Counted from the first letter of the stretch, positions 1 to 7,071 are shown. The stretch: DNA of 8,796 nt from Pseudomonadota bacterium (GCA_021838065.1 JAKCEJ010000101.1:1-8796), one strand, 5' to 3'. Numbers and translations are program-made. Notes: generated by a model from the sequence alone, not told the origin.

Positions 1-30
1 CAAATCAATGCCGACGGTCGTAATGTTCAT
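1..30 (-). CDS. IS110-family transposase, first ten codons (3' end outside window)
   Basis: ATG 30-28 opens a frame reading MNITTVGIDL up to the edge. IS110/IS1111-family transposases very often begin with this kind of segment, in which the Asp of GID is the first acidic residue of the RuvC-like DEDD catalytic site. A ribosome site GGGAG lies 10 bases upstream. Only ten residues are visible, so the family call rests on a short but characteristic motif and on the disrupted neighbour gene. Confidence 0.6.
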   Translation of the reverse strand, partial: MNITTVGIDL

Positions 31-71
31 GGTGGACGCTCCCGCTTTGCTCCAGTGGATGTTCTCCGCTC
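1..71 (-). mobile_element. Terminal part of an IS110/IS1111-family insertion sequence
   Basis: The left edge holds the start of a transposase of this type and a short untranslated leader (31-71). IS1111-group elements have short 5' leaders and carry the guide (bridge) RNA region after the transposase, while IS110-group elements have long 5' leaders. The leader here is short if the junction is near base 72, but the true junction could lie further right, up to about base 150. No inverted repeat or target copy can be checked in the window. Confidence 0.5.
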
Positions 72-380
72 TCACCTTGGCAAATCGATGCCGTCAAGGG
101 GTGGGGGCGTCCATCCCATTGTCAACTGGGGCACTTCAGGTTGCGGCGCACCGGCGTTGCCTGGGAGTGCCTTGGCTTGCGTCCCGGGCCCTTTGCGGTG
201 CGGACCTGATGTCCAGGTCACGGCCGCTTCAGGGGTGAAATCAACTGCGAGAAAGATTACCGAAACGGTCAGCGTCAGCGCGGCGAGCTGGAACCAGGAG
301 TTGCGGTAGGGAAACGCAGTGCGCGACAAGTCTACCGAGGCTCGCGCATGCTGTTGGGTAGTGAAATCTTTCGCAGGCAT
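72..380 (-). CDS. Truncated fifth Sel1-family paralogue: anchor and partial linker only (probable pseudogene)
   Basis: The frame from ATG 380 gives 102 residues. Residues 28-48 are the family anchor (NSWFQLAAL ... DF), about as close to the other four as they are to each other, so it is the fifth member of the array. After the helix there is a Pro/Gly linker (TSGPHRKGPG and following) but no Sel1 repeat, and the frame stops at TGA 74-72 beside the presumed insertion sequence. An alternative start is TTG 329, which places the WFQ tryptophan at residue 12, close to position 13 in three paralogues; neither start has a good ribosome site. The last 20 or so residues (MGWTPPPLDGIDLPR) differ in character from the other linkers and may be encoded by the element itself. 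The remaining Sel1 coding part may lie beyond the element, left of the window. Confidence 0.6.
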   Translation of the reverse strand: MPAKDFTTQQHARASVDLSRTAFPYRNSWFQLAALTLTVSVIFLAVDFTPEAAVTWTSGPHRKGPGTQAKALPGNAGAPQPEVPQLTMGWTPPPLDGIDLPR

Positions 381-408
381 CTTTGCGGCACTGTCCGCTT
401 GAGCGTCT

Positions 409-1710
409 TCAGCACTTGCTCGAATTCTGGCTATTGCTCGCCTTCAGACACGCGATTTTCATCTTGGCGACCGCGTCGCCCTGTGCGGCCGCCTTTTGGT
501 ACCAGAACAACGCCCGATCACCATCCGGAGCGACACCTAGACCATATTGGTGCAGGTAGCCGATGTAAAATTCAGCCTCGCTGTTACCTCGCGCCGCAGC
601 TTTTCGGTACCACCGCATCGCCGCACCGTAATCCTGCGGGACACCCCAACCCCGCTGATACAGGTATCCGATGCCGGTCGCGGCTTGCGCGTTGCCCTGA
701 GCAGCGGCCTTGCGGTACCACTGCAGCGCCTTGCGGTAGTTCTGATTGACGCCTTCGCCCTTCGAGTAAAGCGCCCCGATGCTTTGCTCGGCGGCCGCAT
801 CGCCTCGGAGCGCCGCTTTGCTCAGCCAGAAAATCGCCTTTTTGTAATTGACCGGCACGCCCATCCCGTTGCCATACATGCCACCGAGACTGGCCTGGGC
901 ATCGGCATTACCCTGGCGGGCGGCCTTGCGCAGCCAGCCGATGGCTTTGCCGAAGTCTTGCGCGACGCCGATACCGTTGGCGTACATCAGACCGAGGTCC
1001 GTCTCGGCCACCGAGTTGCCGGTGGATGCAGCCTTCTGCCACCAGCGCCTCGCCTTGCCCCAGTTCTGAGGTACGCCCCGTCCGTTCTCATACATCGCCC
1101 CGATTGCAACCGCCGCGACGCCATCGCCCTGGGCCGCCGCACGGCGGTACCACTGCATGGCGCTATGGTAATTCTGCCCCACCCCGCGACCGGTCGCGTA
1201 CGAGTACCCTAGGCTGTACTGAGCGCCGGCGCTGCCGCGCTGCGCGCCGTCGCGGTACCAGCGCACCGCGGTGCGGTAATCGCGTTTGACGCCCCGACCG
1301 AATTCATAGAGCGCGCCGACGCCTTCGCACGCCTCGGCGCTGCCTTGCTCCACAGCCTGACGATAGCGTCGCATGGCGAGGCCGTAATCATGGTGCCGCT
1401 CGGCGAGCTCCCCCAGTGCCATGTCCTCGGCGGCTGACCTGTGCGTGCCAGAGGTGGGCCTGCGGGCAGGAGTGCTCGCCGGATGCGCTGAGCCGGGCGT
1501 TCGCGCGGACGGAGCCACCGGTGAGCCCGAGGCTGCCCCCGCGGTCGTGCGCGGCCCAGATGCGCTCGCCGATGGGGGTAAATTCGGATACCAATGGATC
1601 GAGATGGGCGGCGCGAAATCGATCGCGAGAAACACGCCCGAGATGAGCAGCGTCAGCGCTCCGGTCTGAAACCAGGGATCGTGTATCGGCAGGAGCGTCT
1701 TATTGCGCAT
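409..1710 (-). CDS. Anchored Sel1-repeat protein, longest paralogue (8 full repeats)
   Basis: This 433-residue paralogue has the anchor at 13-32 (WFQ to DF, with PWFQ in place of SWFQ), a Ser/Pro/Ala/Thr-rich linker (about 35-92) and Sel1 repeats starting at 109, 145, 181, 217, 253, 289, 325 and 361, then a terminal half-repeat at 397. Every interval is exactly 36 residues, with no insertions, unlike its neighbours. The first cap cysteine is replaced by Gly397. Its cysteines are Cys128, Cys421 and Cys433, and its end (after LKAS) is Ser/Asn-rich, so the capping found in the other three is not conserved here. ATG 1710 has no clear ribosome site. The regular array suggests recent growth or homogenisation by recombination within the repeats. 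Confidence 0.88.
   Translation of the reverse strand: MRNKTLLPIHDPWFQTGALTLLISGVFLAIDFAPPISIHWYPNLPPSASASGPRTTAGAASGSPVAPSARTPGSAHPASTPARRPTSGTHRSAAEDMALGELAERHHDYGLAMRRYRQAVEQGSAEACEGVGALYEFGRGVKRDYRTAVRWYRDGAQRGSAGAQYSLGYSYATGRGVGQNYHSAMQWYRRAAAQGDGVAAVAIGAMYENGRGVPQNWGKARRWWQKAASTGNSVAETDLGLMYANGIGVAQDFGKAIGWLRKAARQGNADAQASLGGMYGNGMGVPVNYKKAIFWLSKAALRGDAAAEQSIGALYSKGEGVNQNYRKALQWYRKAAAQGNAQAATGIGYLYQRGWGVPQDYGAAMRWYRKAAARGNSEAEFYIGYLHQYGLGVAPDGDRALFWYQKAAAQGDAVAKMKIACLKASNSQNSSKC
523..1386 (-). repeat. Eight tandem 108-base units encoding Sel1 repeats
   Basis: The eight full Sel1 units of the longest paralogue fall at exact 108-base intervals. Corresponding DNA such as GCGGTACCACTG and CTTGCGGTA recurs from unit to unit, although the units have diverged. 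The same type of array, less regular, lies at 3043-3807, 1945-2619 and 4307-4522. Confidence 0.8.
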
Positions 1711-1794
1711 TTCGGCGGCCTGTGAATCTGAAGCATTCTCTATCGTTGCAGCAGGCGTGGGCAGCTCGATTGCGCCAAGTCCTCTCGCGCCGCG

Positions 1795-1811
1795 TGCGCC
1801 AGATCGGCGCA
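1795..1811 (-). other. Hairpin in the 126-base gap between two Sel1 genes
   Basis: TGCGCC (1795-1800) and GGCGCA (1806-1811) pair perfectly around a 5-base loop, 26 bases after the stop codon of the upstream Sel1 gene. No T-run follows, so termination is doubtful; it could be an RNA-processing or stability element, or chance in GC-rich DNA. This is the largest gap inside the array. Confidence 0.25.
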
Positions 1812-1836
1812 GGGGCGTGGTGCTTGTGCTGCATCG

Positions 1837-2919
1837 CTAACGCGAAGGTGAGCATCGGCTTGCTTCCAGGTTCGCGATCGCGCCGACCGCGATGATGTCT
1901 CCCTTGGCGGCTGCCATGTGGTACCAGGTGAGCGCTTTGGCGCAGCTCACGGGAACGCCTTCGCCGCTTTCATACATCATGCCGATGTGCCGGTCGGCGT
2001 AGGCGCTGCCTTGGGCGGCCGCTTCGCGGAACCAATGCATCGCCAGCTTGGCTTGGCGCTGCGGTGCTGCGGCAACGCCGAGGGGATTGTTGCCGTATTG
2101 ATAGAGTTTCCCGGCAGCGTTCTCGGCGGCCACATCACCCTGAGCCGCCGCTTTGAGATACCAGCGCAGAGCCATGTCATCGTTCTCGGGGATGCCTTTG
2201 CCCGATTCGTACAGCTTGCCGAGTGCATCGTCCGCCTTCATCATTCCCAGGCCGTGCGCGGCAGCCCGTTGGTACCACCACATGGCCTTGCGGGCGTCGG
2301 CGCTGAGGCCCTCTCCCCGGGCATAGAGCCGTCCGATGCCGAACTCGGCGCTGGGATCTCCGTGCGCTGCCGCTCTTTCGAACCAGCGCAGCGCCTTGTG
2401 ATAGTCCTGCCTTACACCTAAGCCTTTCTGGTACATCGTGCCGATGTTGGATTCGGCGGCAGGGTTGCCGTGCGCGGCGGCCTCGCGAAACCACTGCATC
2501 GCGCGCCCGTAGTTCAGCTGAACGCCGAGTCCGTGGGCGTACATCGCGCCGATCTGATTTGCTGCGCCCGCATTGCCGCGAGCGGCGGCCTGCCGATCCC
2601 ACTTCATGGCCAGGCGGTAATGGCCGTTGATGAAGTCATTTTGCGCGCGGGCGGCATCTGCCACCGCAGTGTGGACTGGCGTTGGGGGAGCGGCGGCGCC
2701 TTTCGCTACCGGAGATGGCGGCGGTGGCTGTGCCGCGGCGCGCGCTGCGCGGGCCGACCGGTGACTCGATGATGCAGGGGGGCTGGTTGGGGCGGTGTGC
2801 CGAGGCGGCGCAAGTCGCTGCGCAAAATCGCTTGCAATGAGGATACCCGAGACGATCGCAGTCATCGCCGCGAGTTGGAACCACGAGTCGCGAAGTGGCA
2901 GAAAACTGTTGTGCGGCAT
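1837..2919 (-). CDS. Anchored Sel1-repeat protein (6 full repeats)
   Basis: This 360-residue paralogue starts at ATG 2919, with GGAGAG at a good distance upstream, only 15 bases after the previous stop. The anchor helix is at 13-32, the linker at about 34-88 is Pro/Ala/Ser-rich, and Sel1 repeats begin at 101, 137, 173, 209, 247 and 290, with the terminal half-repeat at 326. Two units are longer than 36 residues (HGLGMMKAD and YGNNPLGVAAAPQ insertions), which shows sequence drift in the middle of the rod. It has exactly two cysteines, Cys326 and Cys356, at the two positions shared with the preceding two proteins; this is the cleanest case for a disulphide-capped end. A scaffold or partner-binding role is inferred from the repeat class only. 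Confidence 0.88.
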   Translation of the reverse strand: MPHNSFLPLRDSWFQLAAMTAIVSGILIASDFAQRLAPPRHTAPTSPPASSSHRSARAARAAAQPPPPSPVAKGAAAPPTPVHTAVADAARAQNDFINGHYRLAMKWDRQAAARGNAGAANQIGAMYAHGLGVQLNYGRAMQWFREAAAHGNPAAESNIGTMYQKGLGVRQDYHKALRWFERAAAHGDPSAEFGIGRLYARGEGLSADARKAMWWYQRAAAHGLGMMKADDALGKLYESGKGIPENDDMALRWYLKAAAQGDVAAENAAGKLYQYGNNPLGVAAAPQRQAKLAMHWFREAAAQGSAYADRHIGMMYESGEGVPVSCAKALTWYHMAAAKGDIIAVGAIANLEASRCSPSR

Positions 2920-2934
2920 GCGAGCTCTCCGTCC

Positions 2935-4152
2935 CTAATGCGCTGCGCGGCAGCCGCTGGCTTTGAGCTGTCGCAGCGCGCTCTCGGCCGTGGCATCGTT
3001 TTGCACAGCCGCCTTCTGGTACCACTTTGCCGCCGTCGCGCAATTGGCCGCGACGCCCTCGCCAGTCTGATACATGTGCCCGAGGCTGATCTCCGCCTGG
3101 GCGTTGTCCTGCTCGGCGGCAATGCGCAGCCAGAACCGAGCCTTGCCTTTGCTACGGGCGACGCCCAGCCCTTTCTCGTAGAGGACTGCCATGTGATACG
3201 CGCCTTCGGCGCTGCCGTCGCCGACCGCCAGTTTGAACCAGTGCATGGCCTTGCCGTAATCCGTCGGACGGCCGTCTCCGTTCAGGTACATCAGGCCGAT
3301 GGCATCTTCGGAGTGTGGATCTCCTTGTGCGGCCGCCTTGTGATACCACGAGAAGGCGGTGCGGTAGTTCTGGGCGACCCATTTTCCGTGCGCGTACATG
3401 CTTGCGAGCGCCGACTGCGATAACGCGTCTCCGTCTGCCGCCGCGCGGCGCAGCCAATAGAGCCCTCGCGACAGATTCTTCACGGGACAATTCGTCGCGG
3501 TGCCGTCGAGGTAGGCGTAGGCAAGGGTGCGTTGCCTGTTCGGGCTTCCGTGGGCCGCGGCATCTTCCAGCCAGGCTGTTGCCGTCGTCTGGTTCTTTTC
3601 GACGCCGTTGCCGGAGCAGTAAGCCTCGCCGATCGCCCATTGCGCGTCGGTGTTTCCCTGCCGAGCCGCTGCGCTGAACCACTGCAGTGCCCGGGGATAG
3701 TCCATGGAGGTCCCCCATCCCTCTTCATACATGTAGGCGAGTTTGACTTGCGCCTTCGCGCTGCCACGTGCCGCGGCCTTGCGATACCAATGCAGGGCCG
3801 CGGGGTAGTCGCGACGATTGAAGGCGCCTTTTGCCCGCGCCAGCTCCGCGGCCGCCGACTCGTGTAGGGGACGTGGGGGAGTGCGCTTTTGGGGGATGGG
3901 TGAGTGTGCCGTGGAGGCAGGTGCGCCGGCGCCCGCACGGCTCGGGGCGTGCTCGGGCGGCAGCGCGTGCCGAGTTGGGTGTGTCTTTGCCTGCGGCGCC
4001 GGTGCGGGCGCAGTCCTGTGCGCCGTCCTGCTGCGGGGCAGCGTGATCTTGGGCGCGAAATCGATGATGAGGAAAAGGCCCGAGATGACGAGCGCCAGCG
4101 CCGCGAGCTGGAACCAGGAATTGCCGAGCGGGGTCAGTGAATGTCGCGGCAT
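2935..4152 (-). CDS. Anchored Sel1-repeat protein (7 full repeats)
   Basis: This 405-residue paralogue has the anchor helix at 13-32 (WFQ to DF), a basic Pro/Ala-rich linker (about 35-98) and Sel1 repeats starting at 116, 152, 188, 227, 263, 299 and 335, followed by a terminal half-repeat at 371. Spacing is 36 residues except for a 3-residue insertion in the third repeat (loop with NCPV). It has four cysteines in the exported part: Cys371 and Cys401 match the cap pair of its neighbours, and Cys179 and Cys221 lie in equivalent loops of adjacent repeats and may form a second pair. The third repeat is the most divergent, and the fourth loses the usual glycine (HGKWVAQN). The start ATG 4152 has only a weak upstream ribosome site (GGATCCGG region). 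The gap to the preceding gene is 55 bases with no feature that I can identify. Confidence 0.88.
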   Translation of the reverse strand: MPRHSLTPLGNSWFQLAALALVISGLFLIIDFAPKITLPRSRTAHRTAPAPAPQAKTHPTRHALPPEHAPSRAGAGAPASTAHSPIPQKRTPPRPLHESAAAELARAKGAFNRRDYPAALHWYRKAAARGSAKAQVKLAYMYEEGWGTSMDYPRALQWFSAAARQGNTDAQWAIGEAYCSGNGVEKNQTTATAWLEDAAAHGSPNRQRTLAYAYLDGTATNCPVKNLSRGLYWLRRAAADGDALSQSALASMYAHGKWVAQNYRTAFSWYHKAAAQGDPHSEDAIGLMYLNGDGRPTDYGKAMHWFKLAVGDGSAEGAYHMAVLYEKGLGVARSKGKARFWLRIAAEQDNAQAEISLGHMYQTGEGVAANCATAAKWYQKAAVQNDATAESALRQLKASGCRAAH

Positions 4153-4207
4153 GTCGTGCCAGCCGGATCCGCAAACTCACCGTCTCGGGTCAATCGTATC
4201 GGGCGCA

Positions 4208-4825
4208 TTACGGGGTGCAGCCAAGTGCTTTCAGCTGTGTGTCGAAGTTCTTCATGTCAGGCACTTCCGTCCTTGCCTTGCGGTACCAGCCCTGCGCCTT
4301 GCGGCAGCTCCTGGGGACGCCCCATCCGAAGGTATACATGCTGCCGAGGAACGCCTCGGCCATCGGGTTTCCCTGCCGCGCCGAGAGGCGGAACCAGTAC
4401 ATCGCCTTCTGGTAATTTTGCGTCACGCCGAGTCCAAACTTGTACAGCGTTCCGAGATTCACTTCGGCTCTCCGGTCCCCATGTGCCGCCGCCCGGGCGA
4501 ACCAGTGCAGCGCGAGCCGATAGTCATGATGTCGGTAGGCGCGCTCCCCGCGGGCATCCTCGAGGGATGCGCTTTCAGGTGTGGGGCGTGGCGCGGGGCG
4601 AGCCTGTCGCGCCGTTGCCCGCGAGGCTCGAGCAGGCTGCGGCGCCGGGGCGTGGCGTGAGCTCGGCGGCGTCACCGGTGCCGAGGCGCTCGGCACAGGC
4701 CCGCGCTTCTGCTGAGGCCGGTAACCTGAGATCCGCGGCGCGAAATCCACGGCGATCAGGATCGCGCAAATGACCGCCGTCAGCGCCGCGAGCTGAAACC
4801 AGGAGTTGTGATGGATCGGTCGCAC
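4208..4825 (-). CDS. Anchored Sel1-repeat protein, shortest paralogue (2 full repeats)
   Basis: This 205-residue protein probably starts at GTG 4825, with GAGG 4 bases upstream. Residues 9-28 are the family anchor, with WFQ at the start and DF at the end of one membrane helix. Residues about 31-90 are a Pro/Ala/Ser/Arg linker. Sel1 repeats begin at 102, 138 and 174, exactly 36 residues apart: two full repeats and a terminal half-repeat ending in LKALGC. Sel1 repeats are alpha-helical solenoid units that usually bind proteins. Cys174 and Cys203 sit at positions shared with the next two paralogues and could form a disulphide if the domain is periplasmic. There is no lipobox, so it is an anchored protein and not a lipoprotein. 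The gene starts 25 bases after the membrane ATPase gene, so it is probably in the same operon. Confidence 0.85.
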   Translation of the reverse strand: MRPIHHNSWFQLAALTAVICAILIAVDFAPRISGYRPQQKRGPVPSASAPVTPPSSRHAPAPQPARASRATARQARPAPRPTPESASLEDARGERAYRHHDYRLALHWFARAAAHGDRRAEVNLGTLYKFGLGVTQNYQKAMYWFRLSARQGNPMAEAFLGSMYTFGWGVPRSCRKAQGWYRKARTEVPDMKNFDTQLKALGCTP

Positions 4826-4850
4826 GGTGCCTCAGCTGGCCTCGTGCCCG

Positions 4851-5978
4851 CTATCCCCGAAACGCCCACGGTGTTGATTGAATGAGCAGGTCACCGGCAG
4901 GAGACACGTCGAGGTGCGCGTATTTGACCTGCGTCTGACGCGCCGTCATGAGGGCGTGATTGGTCTGGCGGCGGATGTAGCTCGAGAGTTGCCGAACGCC
5001 GTAGGCACGGAATTCCTCGTTCTTTTCCACCGCATCGAGCAAAACCCGAGGCGCGACGTATGTCAACTCGATCCCGAAATCGCGCCAGTAGCGTGTCAGC
5101 TGCAGCAGCGCCACCTCTGCGACGTGTAGCGGCTTGAGCTCATCCATGAACTCGACGCGCGTCCAACGTGCGAGGAAGGCCTTCTCGAAGCTCGCCGATT
5201 CCACCAGGGCGTCGCGGATCTTGTTCGCCGCAGCGTCGTCGCCCCCGGCGCGCTTCACCGCGCCGCGCACCGCCTCAAGGCCGCTGTTGCACGTACCGAA
5301 GAATACGCAGCCGCTGAAGTCCACTGATGCGCCGCTGCTTTTTTCGCGGCACTGAGCGGTGTCGAGAATGTCGTACAGGCAATCGCGCAGATCAGGATGG
5401 CATTTGTCGATTTCATCGAGCACGACCACACGGTAGGGATTTTCCTGCACCGGTCGGGTGAGCGAGCCGCCCATCTCATAGCCGGCGCGCCCCGGCGGCG
5501 CACCGATCAACGTGAATACATCGTCAGGGTGCTTCAGCTGATTCATCCGCAACAGCACCGGCTGAGTGTCGGGGTAGAGCGCCTGGGCGACGAGCTGCGC
5601 GAGGAACGTCTTGCCTGTGCCGGTTGGGCCGACCAGCAGGAACGCTCCGATCACCCGACCCGGACTCGAGAGTGCCAGCTCCTGCTGAATCGCGAACACG
5701 ACATTGTCCACCACACTGTCGTGGCCCCGCAGGTTTTCTTTAATCCACGGACTGCTCGCGACGAAGTCCATGGCTGCAAGCTTGGTGTGATCGACGCCCT
5801 TGGCGGTCTTGCCACCCTCTTGGCGCCAGTGCGCGACGGTGAGCCACACCATCGCGAGCAGCGCCACGATGAATATCGCCAGGGTGAAGTATGGGCTGTG
5901 TTTGTTGAGCGAGTAGATCATCCCGCCGATGCCCACTGCGACACCGACGATCACGAAAGCATTCATATTCTGCGTCAT
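4851..5978 (-). CDS. Membrane-anchored ClpB-D2-like AAA+ ATPase with altered pore loop
   Basis: This protein has 375 residues. Its ATG (5978-5976) overlaps the TGA of the preceding gene as ATGA, which suggests translational coupling; the frame continues upstream to 6290 but that stretch lies inside the other gene. Two membrane helices at about 6-23 and 30-48 are joined by a short loop, so the ATPase should face the cytoplasm. The AAA+ module has Walker A GPTGTGKT (117-124), Walker B VVVLDE (184-189), sensor 1 Asn231, a probable arginine finger Arg271 and sensor 2 Arg329 in YGVRQ. In ClpB-type proteins the pore loop after GAPPG reads GYVG with an essential tyrosine; here it reads GRAG (163-166), so the tyrosine is replaced by Arg164. 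ATP binding looks intact while substrate threading may be lost or changed. It may form a mixed ring with the soluble ATPase; that is inference. Confidence 0.87.
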   Translation of the reverse strand: MTQNMNAFVIVGVAVGIGGMIYSLNKHSPYFTLAIFIVALLAMVWLTVAHWRQEGGKTAKGVDHTKLAAMDFVASSPWIKENLRGHDSVVDNVVFAIQQELALSSPGRVIGAFLLVGPTGTGKTFLAQLVAQALYPDTQPVLLRMNQLKHPDDVFTLIGAPPGRAGYEMGGSLTRPVQENPYRVVVLDEIDKCHPDLRDCLYDILDTAQCREKSSGASVDFSGCVFFGTCNSGLEAVRGAVKRAGGDDAAANKIRDALVESASFEKAFLARWTRVEFMDELKPLHVAEVALLQLTRYWRDFGIELTYVAPRVLLDAVEKNEEFRAYGVRQLSSYIRRQTNHALMTARQTQVKYAHLDVSPAGDLLIQSTPWAFRG

Positions 5979-7048
5979 CGGCCTAACTCTGCCAGGCGTT
6001 GCTTTGCATCGAGGTAGTTCTGGTTCGCGGCCTGACGGTACCAGTAGGCCGCCTGGCTCATGTCGCGGGGAACACCGATCCCATATTGATACATGTGCCC
6101 CAGACCGTATTCCGCGACGGGGTTGCCGCGCTGCGCCTGGCTCTGGAACCAGCTGTAGTCCTGCGCCTGCCCGCTGTGCGCGACGACGAAGGTCTGTGTC
6201 TGCCCTTGGGCGAGGGTGACCTGCACGGGGTTCAGCATGGTGCCGATGCCGACCGTGACCGAAGATCTTCCCGGTGCCAGCTCTATGCATGTGATGGTCG
6301 TGATGTCGCCGAGTTTCAGCGGCACATCGAGCGTGTAGGGGCGGTCGGTGGCATCCGGTGTGGCGTAGACGACTCCGTTCAAGGCTATCTGCAGCCGACC
6401 TTCCCGTGTGGCGTGACGCTGCGTATCAGCGGCCAGCGCGGCGAGCGCGGCGCTGTTTGCATGCGGGGAGGAGAGGTGCCGCGACTCATGGCGGACGCGG
6501 GAGTGAGCAGGGGAGGCGTGCGGCGCCGGTGCCGCGTGCGTTGCCTGAGTAGGGCTTGTGCTTGCGGGGCTCGTCGCTGTCGGGATTGCCCCCGCCGCGC
6601 TGGCCGCAGGGACCGGCCCGGCGGGCGGAAGCATCGGCAGCTTGTAGAACTTGCGCTCGCCGGAGACGATCTGCTGCTTCTCGTGCGGCGTCAGGTTCGC
6701 GATCAGGGGATCGTCGCCACCACTTTTGATCGCGGCGATCGCCTCGTCGGTGGCCGCCTGGTCAACATCGGCGCCGGAGACGGTCAGGGTTTGGCGGGTC
6801 TGGTCCGCGGCTGCGGCCGGAGGCGGCGGCGTCTGAGCGCTCGTGCCGAGGAAGTGATAGGCCCCGAGCGCCCCCAGGCCGAGGACCGCAGCGACGGCGA
6901 GGGTGACGAGCCACGGCCGACGCGCAGGCCGCTCGGTGGGCTTGCGCGGCGGCTCGGTGTACGCCCCGCTGCTGAGGCGGGACGCGGGATCGGGATGGGC
7001 CTGCGGCCGTGCAGGGGACGGATTCAGGCGCGGTTTTTCCGGCTCCAT
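5975..7048 (-). CDS. Single-pass membrane protein with C-terminal Sel1 repeat
   Basis: This 357-residue protein begins at ATG 7048, preceded by a strong GGGAGG ribosome site; the longer reading frame from 7129 overlaps the upstream gene and has no support. Residues 1-45 are Pro/Arg-rich and probably cytoplasmic, residues about 46-67 form one membrane helix (LVTLAVAAVLGLGALGAY), and the remaining 290 residues should be periplasmic by the positive-inside rule. The exported part has a helical stretch (about 85-140), a low-complexity Ser/Pro/Ala/His segment (about 145-205), a beta-rich domain (about 217-292) with an LAPGRSSVTVGIG core loosely like PEGA-type domains, and about one and a half Sel1 repeats at 297-357 (YGLGHMYQYGIGVPRD, then a WYRQAA helix). 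Placed between the two ATPases and coupled by ATGA to the second, it is a candidate adaptor between them and the Sel1 array. I do not recognise a named family for the full length. Confidence 0.85.
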   Translation of the reverse strand: MEPEKPRLNPSPARPQAHPDPASRLSSGAYTEPPRKPTERPARRPWLVTLAVAAVLGLGALGAYHFLGTSAQTPPPPAAAADQTRQTLTVSGADVDQAATDEAIAAIKSGGDDPLIANLTPHEKQQIVSGERKFYKLPMLPPAGPVPAASAAGAIPTATSPASTSPTQATHAAPAPHASPAHSRVRHESRHLSSPHANSAALAALAADTQRHATREGRLQIALNGVVYATPDATDRPYTLDVPLKLGDITTITCIELAPGRSSVTVGIGTMLNPVQVTLAQGQTQTFVVAHSGQAQDYSWFQSQAQRGNPVAEYGLGHMYQYGIGVPRDMSQAAYWYRQAANQNYLDAKQRLAELGR

Positions 7049-7052
7049 AAGA

Positions 7053-7058
7053 CCTCCC
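7053..7058 (-). promoter_or_regulatory. Ribosome binding site that fixes the start of the membrane Sel1 gene
   Basis: GGGAGG on the minus strand lies 4 bases before ATG 7048-7046. It is the clearest Shine-Dalgarno sequence in the window and decides against the upstream in-frame start at 7129. Confidence 0.75.
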
Positions 7059-7071
7059 AAGGAAACACTTG

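Noticed and set aside
97..125. TTGACA promoter -35 box upstream of the transposase start
   Set aside because: The hexamer is perfect but there is no acceptable -10 box 16-18 bases downstream.
547..1212. Plus-strand frame of 221 codons opposite the longest Sel1 gene
   Set aside because: Its repeating pattern simply mirrors the 108-base Sel1 units on the other strand.
5979..6290. N-terminal extension of the membrane ATPase to base 6290
   Set aside because: This part lies inside the Sel1 end of the preceding gene in another frame; the ATGA start at 5978 gives a protein that begins directly with its membrane helix.
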